Below, one piece after another: positions 61,311 through 64,000 of a stretch of DNA of 64,000 bases; within the stretch, counting starts at the first letter, position 1; every line of letters begins with the position of its first letter. Origin of the DNA: an uncultured Anaerolineaceae bacterium (lineage in GTDB: Bacteria > Chloroflexota > Anaerolineae > Anaerolineales > Anaerolineaceae); assembly GCA_927443345.1 (NCBI GenBank), contig CAKMKJ010000010.1, positions 43,674-107,673 of the forward strand. Reading direction: 5' to 3'. The position numbers and the translations under genes are program-made. The notes under the pieces were generated by a model that was not told the origin of the DNA, ran no database searches, and saw nothing but the letters and a program-made list of their open reading frames with translations.

Positions 61311-61697
61311 ATGGTGGAACAATTACACCCCATCCATCCCGGAGAAATCCTTCTCGAAGATTTTCTCAAACCCTTGAAAATCAGTCAATACCGTTTGGCA
61401 AAAGATATTAGTGTACCTGCCAGAAGAATAAACGAAATTGTGCATGGCATCAGAGCGGTCACACCAGATACAGCCTTGAGACTTTCAAAGTACTTTGGTT
61501 TATCAGAACGTTTTTGGCTTAACATTCAGACCCATTATGATTTGGATGTTGAAAAAACGCGATTAAAGGATCGTCTTGAACATGAAGTTAAAGTCTATTT
61601 GTTTCCAAATGGAGGTCAGCAACCCCAAATGGTAAGAGAAGGTAAACCCGATTTCGTTGACAAAACACATTGTAGGGTGCGGTCAACGACCCATTGA
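61311..61697 (+). CDS. higA: HigA-family antitoxin (XRE), C-terminus altered by an inserted repeat
   Basis: 128 aa. It has the HigA start HPIHPGEILLEDFLKPLKIS, an XRE HTH (QYRLAKDISVPARRINEIVH, about 26-45) and the family tail LSKYFGLSERFWLNIQTHYD. The usual end after EVKVYL is replaced by about 30 residues. Position 61649 enters a 19-bp direct repeat and then a palindromic element. Without the element the frame would end GDFVDKTGAL-like at 61857. It should still bind the palindrome in its own promoter. Confidence 0.82.
   Translation: MVEQLHPIHPGEILLEDFLKPLKISQYRLAKDISVPARRINEIVHGIRAVTPDTALRLSKYFGLSERFWLNIQTHYDLDVEKTRLKDRLEHEVKVYLFPNGGQQPQMVREGKPDFVDKTHCRVRSTTH
61649..61667. repeat. 19-bp direct repeat, copy 1
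   Basis: Identical to 61827-61845, offset 178 bp. It lies at the 3' end of higA and continues its reading frame. Together with copy 2 it brackets a 159-nt insert. Confidence 0.85.
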
Positions 61698-61741
61698 CCA
61701 ACTTCTATTGACCCGGTTTGTGGCGGGGTCGTTGCCCCACC
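61676..61741. mobile_element. Short palindromic element (MITE/REP-like) within the direct repeats
   Basis: Two imperfect inverted arms, 61676-61692 (GGTGCGGTCAACGACCC) and 61725-61741 (GGGGTCGTTGCCCCACC), surround a 32-nt loop. Their CAACGACCC cores pair fully. The element is too short to encode a transposase. Together with the flanking 19-bp repeats it looks like an inserted non-autonomous or REP-type repeat. Confidence 0.55.
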
Positions 61742-61826
61742 ATTAATGCTCTTTAATTTCGTGAATTTCGCCCTTTCGTAGTTTAACTTTTTCTTTTATC
61801 TCAAACCATAAATGCTCTCTGGATGG

Positions 61827-61845
61827 CGATTTCGTTGACAAAACA
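61827..61845. repeat. 19-bp direct repeat, copy 2
   Basis: Identical to 61649-61667. After it the frame reads Gly-Ala-Leu-stop (61846-61857), probably the original end of higA. It lies 29 nt before the tRNA gene. Confidence 0.85.
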
Positions 61846-61873
61846 GGTGCCTTATAGTAAGATTTGAGCCGTT

Positions 61874-61945
61874 GGCGAGGTAGCTCAACGGTGGAGCAGT
61901 GGACTCATAAGCCATTGGTTGTGGGTTCAAATCCCACCCTCGCCA
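61874..61945 (+). tRNA. tRNA-Met (CAT)
   Basis: The cloverleaf is complete: acceptor GGCGAGG/CCTCGCC, D-arm GCTC/GAGC, anticodon loop CTCATAA (anticodon CAT), variable loop TGGTT, T-arm GTGGG/CCCAC with TTCAAAT loop, discriminator A. CCA is not fully encoded (ACCT). The top anticodon pair A31-G39 is a mismatch. The acceptor begins G-C, which fits elongator tRNA-Met or tRNA-Ile2 rather than initiator; the two cannot be separated here. Confidence 0.93.
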
Positions 61946-61950
61946 CCTAA

Positions 61951-61975
61951 AAAACATCCTTTAGGGTGTTTTTTT
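61951..61975 (+). terminator. Intrinsic terminator after tRNA-Met
   Basis: A 9-bp stem AAAACATCC/GGGTGTTTT (one G-U) with a TTTA loop, then T-run to 61975. Confidence 0.9.
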
Positions 61976-62040
61976 CTGTCATCAATAACGCTTAGGGTGT
62001 ACACGTCCTGCCATCGCCAATCTTTTAAAATTTGCGGATA

Positions 62041-62069
62041 TGCGCACTAATGCGCAAAATAGCGCATAA
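62041..62069. repeat. Palindromic TGCGC/GCGCATAA cluster (site B)
   Basis: ATGCGC-AAAATA-GCGCAT is a perfect 6-bp inverted repeat with a 6-bp centre, preceded by another TGCGCA at 62041. The TGCGC...TA..GCGCATAA pattern matches site A at 60074-60111. It may be a recombinase or protein-binding site. The whole stretch 61976-62229 holds no gene. Confidence 0.45.
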
Positions 62070-62230
62070 AAATGATTTATGCCTGATACTGGGGATAATT
62101 TATCATATTCCTTTAATAAAGAGGCTAGTAATGACTTTACTGGTTTGGTTGTGAAACCGAATAATTAGTTGCGGGTGTCCTCGGTTTGAGATCACGGCTC
62201 AGTTAGTTCAATTTTATATTGCATATTCTG

Positions 62231-62325
62231 AGAGACCTCTCTATGGTGGAGCTGTAGACTCATAAGCCATTGATTGTGGGTTTGCCGGTGAAACTGACAC
62301 TTTGCAAATACCCACCCTTGCCACT
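62231..62325 (+). pseudogene. Degenerate tRNA-Met copy with an insertion in the T-loop
   Basis: From 62245 to 62282 the sequence is nearly identical to the D-arm to T-stem part of the tRNA-Met at 61874, including the CTCATAA anticodon loop. The 5' acceptor and D-stem are not complementary to the 3' side. A stretch of about 22 nt (62283-62304) breaks the T-loop before CAAAT and CCCACC resume. It cannot fold as a tRNA and is a remnant of a duplication or integration event. Confidence 0.75.
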
Positions 62326-62469
62326 CTTTTTGTCCAAAAGCACTGACAATAACTTGATCGGTTTTTTGTTATACTACAACTCTGATAGGGTCGGATTCAA
62401 ATAATTTTTCACAGATATCTAAAATGAGATCAGAAAAATGGTTTCCTAAGAAGAGGGTTGTAAGGTCAT

Positions 62470-63403
62470 ATGGCCTTAGAAATGTCTTACAATTGTATCT
62501 GGGCCAAAAACGATATCATAATTTTGGAAAAATCAATGCCAGCATCAATGTTATATAAAACTTATTCATCTGTACTAAACCATTATCAAAAAATAAACAA
62601 ATCAAAAAATTCAATTGCTAAATTTGCAATTGAGAAAATTATAATATTGCTTGTCACAATATTGCAACTTACATCCGGAATTAAATTCCCAAAACGATCA
62701 ATAGGGGGATGGTGGTGGACTTGGAGACTACGCTGTGAAATATTAACTGGTTTTTGATTATTACGTTTCAGAATATTGTCAACAATTAATAAAACCAGGG
62801 ATGATAGTTGTAGATATAGGGGCTCATGTAGGGTACTATACATGGCTCTTTTCAAAATTGGTTGGACCATCTGGAAAAGTAATTTCTTACGAACCGTCAC
62901 CAGAGAATTTTCAAATCCTTGTTCAAAATTTGAGAGCAAAAAACATTAAAAATGTTATACCAATTCAAAAAGCAGTTTGTGATGATTCAAAACCAGTTAA
63001 GTTTTATTTATCCCCTGGCAACAGTAACCATAGCATTGTAAAAGGATTTACAAATTTTAAAGATGTTATAGAGGTAGCTGCAACGACGATCGATTTAGGT
63101 GTAAAAGAATTAGGTTATGCAAAAGTAGATTTCATTAAGATAGATGCAGAGGGGGCTGAACCAGCAATTCTTCGTGGAATGGGCTCTATCCTTAAAGAAT
63201 CAGAAAAAACAATATTAATCATTGAAATGAATCCATTTGCACTTAGAGCGAGTTCATTCAATCCTACTGATTTATTAGAGCAACTTTCAAATCTAAACTT
63301 CAACCCGAAAATTATTCTTGTCGATGGGAGCTTATCGACGGATTTTTCGTCTTTTTACGATCAAACAGTTAATCTGCTTTGTTTTCAAAAGATAGAAGTG
63401 TGA
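62470..63403 (+). pseudogene. FkbM family methyltransferase, frameshifted at a T5 run
   Basis: The first frame (62470-62757) ends SIGGWWWTWRLRCEILTGF. The second frame continues the family sequence DYYVSEYCQQLIKPGMIVVD, then IGAHVGYYTWLF (motif I), YEPSPENF, a KIDAEGAEPAIL acidic motif and the C-terminus at 63403. Removing one T from TTTTT at 62751-62755 joins them into one protein of about 300 aa. FkbM enzymes O-methylate sugars or other small molecules. It is AT-rich compared with the core region. This may be a sequence error or real decay; the start upstream (62470 or an ATG near 62536) is uncertain. Confidence 0.8.
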
Positions 63404-63678
63404 TATTTAGTAGTGTTTTTGTTTTATTAATTATTCTACAATGGTTTGAATCCTTGCAGCTTTCGAATATAAAAGTCAAAAATCTGCTGTAGACAACACA
63501 TAATTTGGTAAGTTCTCTTCTTAATCCTCATCGGTTGGGTAACGAAAGCACATAACGCCAAAAATATCCGCGATACACGGCGGATGCCACCTTCGGCAGG
63601 TTGGTTAACAACAGCCCGATGCATTACGCATTGGTTTGGGCTTGTCTACTTTGCTTCAACAAAAATCCCAATTCCCTC
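63404..63678. other. Intergenic stretch without supported gene
   Basis: This stretch holds only short unsupported frames. It contains CG-rich palindromic pieces around 63560-63600 (ATCCGCGATACACGGCGGAT) whose arms pair partly. I see no coding signal, tRNA or typical insertion-sequence end here. Confidence 0.5.
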
Positions 63679-63707
63679 TTGACAAATTAGAATAAAAGTT
63701 CTAATAT
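63679..63707 (+). promoter_or_regulatory. Strong promoter with a palindrome in its spacer
   Basis: A perfect TTGACA (63679-63684), a 17-nt spacer and TAATAT (63702-63707). ATTAGAA-N6-TTCTAAT (63686-63692 with 63699-63705) lies inside and overlaps the -10, a repressor-site layout. The gene it served is cut off by the foreign sequence starting near 63720. Confidence 0.65.
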
Positions 63708-63720
63708 TCCAATGTAACTA

Positions 63721-63800
63721 CTCACGGGGGGTCATACCTCCCGAGAGGATTTGCAAAGGAATCAGCGTCAGGATGATCAACAGCCCCAACTGGGTTATAT
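63721..63800 (-). pseudogene. Fragment of an ABC-2 type permease (YhhJ-like), foreign
   Basis: On the minus strand, 26 codons read QLGLLIILTLIPLQILSGG then MTPRE. This is the conserved core of the YhhJ/ABC-2 permease family, which normally continues with SMP. It stops abruptly at 63720, where AT-rich local sequence begins. The source looks proteobacterial and the fragment is not functional. Confidence 0.65.
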
Positions 63801-63852
63801 GCCAAGCATCCAGGGCGCAACCCCGCTCTTCATTGCTGGGCTCGACCACCAC

Positions 63853-63942
63853 GGTGACCCGGGCATCGGTAAGTCGACCATCCTCCTGCAGACCCTGTGC
63901 AGTATCGCCAGCCGCATGCCGGCCCTGTACGTCACCGGCGAA
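63853..63942 (+). pseudogene. radA: radA fragment (Walker A region), foreign
   Basis: On the plus strand it reads GDPGIGKSTILLQTLCSIAS, then RMPALYVTGE, the RecA-like Walker A segment of the DNA repair protein RadA. It breaks off at GGCGAA (63937-63942). GC content and codon use are clearly higher than in the rest of the window, and the sequence resembles gammaproteobacterial RadA. Confidence 0.8.
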
Positions 63943-64000
63943 CACCCCCAGCTCGTTGACCGCACCAAAACGGTTTTTCACCGCGCGCAACAGGCGCAGA
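63937..64000 (-). pseudogene. radA: radA fragment in inverse orientation, foreign
   Basis: The minus strand reads LRLLRAVKNRFGAVNELGVFA, a later conserved block of RadA. It is joined head-to-head to the preceding radA fragment; the two share the 6 bases GGCGAA at the junction. The fragment continues past the window edge. Confidence 0.8.

Noticed and set aside
60961..62470. CRISPR array
   Set aside because: The repeats here are pairs of different types with irregular spacing; no regular repeat-spacer series exists anywhere in the window.
62470..62757. Stand-alone 95-aa protein
   Set aside because: Its C-terminus WWWTWRLRCEILTGF is the normal N-terminal part of the FkbM family continued in another frame downstream.
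63530..63620. Integron attC site
   Set aside because: A GTTGGGT box is present, but there is no matching RYYYAAC partner, no integrase and no cassette structure.
63436..63624. 62-aa minus-strand reading frame as a gene
   Set aside because: No ribosome site, no recognisable domain, and the underlying DNA contains imperfect palindromes; it is more likely repeat-derived.
63718..63990. 90-aa minus-strand frame as one protein
   Set aside because: It mixes a RadA C-terminal block, the reverse complement of RadA Walker A sequence and an ABC permease piece; it is a chimera product, not a gene.

Overview
The window reads as a chromosomal segment of a bacterium of the Chloroflexota, most likely class Anaerolineae. 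This is an inference from gene content, not from a database search. Supporting signs are: no outer-membrane or LPS genes; many TTG starts behind good Shine-Dalgarno sequences; a SEDS glycosyltransferase fused to a penicillin-binding-protein-like domain beside FHA proteins; a type-2 isoleucyl-tRNA synthetase under a T-box; and a pfkB-parA-parB cluster. The first 61 kb is densely packed core genome with short intergenic gaps, 4-nt overlaps and intrinsic terminators. The last 3 kb (about 61.0-64.0 kb) is different: it holds a broken toxin gene, repeats, a tRNA with a degenerate copy, a frameshifted FkbM methyltransferase, and a foreign chimeric end.

Layout. 1-2.6 kb: three minus-strand genes (partial membrane protein, DUF6159 membrane protein, RlmI-like methyltransferase). 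2.6-7.6 kb: PatB-type C-S lyase, cold shock protein, TPR protein, lipoprotein, mtaB. 7.8-11.1 kb: a potassium-uptake operon (KimA-like permease plus two RCK/TrkA subunits). 11.2-14.8 kb: rpmH-rnpA-yidD-lipoprotein-yidC-jag. 14.9-19.2 kb: pyrimidine nucleoside phosphorylase and a PAS/GAF/HD-GYP sensor. 19.4-22.9 kb: T-box leader and ileS. 23-28.8 kb: methyltransferase, DsrE-like protein, lspA-rluD, threonine aldolase, purine nucleoside phosphorylase, membrane protein, acetyltransferase. 28.8-33.9 kb: a membrane protein with GAF and a predicted HTH, an S1 protein, and FtsK. 34-39 kb: CDP-alcohol phosphatidyltransferase, lgt, MBL hydrolase, HNH nuclease, SDR, tyrS.

39.2-45.6 kb (minus strand): SEDS-PBP fusion, mtnP, two FHA proteins, YbaK deacylase, PHP hydrolase. 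The FHA/FHA/SEDS/PBP part resembles the actinobacterial fhaA-fhaB-rodA-pbpA cluster, with rodA and pbpA fused and the kinases absent. 45.6-49.1 kb: secG, an oligopeptide-type binding protein, cobalamin adenosyltransferase, DUF554. 49.2-56.8 kb (minus): DsbA-like protein, acetyltransferase, TPR protein, double-XRE regulator, orphan CpaF ATPase, a 100-aa protein, and a response regulator with two histidine kinases. 56.9-60 kb (minus): parB, parA, pfkB kinase, zinc-ribbon protein. 60.2-61 kb: radC.

How the genes work together. Lipoprotein and membrane biogenesis is well represented (lgt, lspA, yidC, yidD, secG, several lipoproteins). So are cell-envelope growth and chromosome partition (SEDS-PBP/FHA, FtsK, ParAB), potassium homeostasis, and nucleoside salvage (pdp, punA, mtnP). 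The points most worth following are: the SEDS-PBP fusion with all three transpeptidase motifs degraded; the GXHH signature in IleRS; the kinase-less membrane sensor ending in a predicted HTH; the histidine kinase gene with no AUG/GUG/UUG start ahead of its N-terminal module; the paired compensating palindromes downstream of tyrS; and the tail. In the tail, radA fragments from an apparently gammaproteobacterial source are joined head-to-head, which looks like an amplification or assembly chimera.
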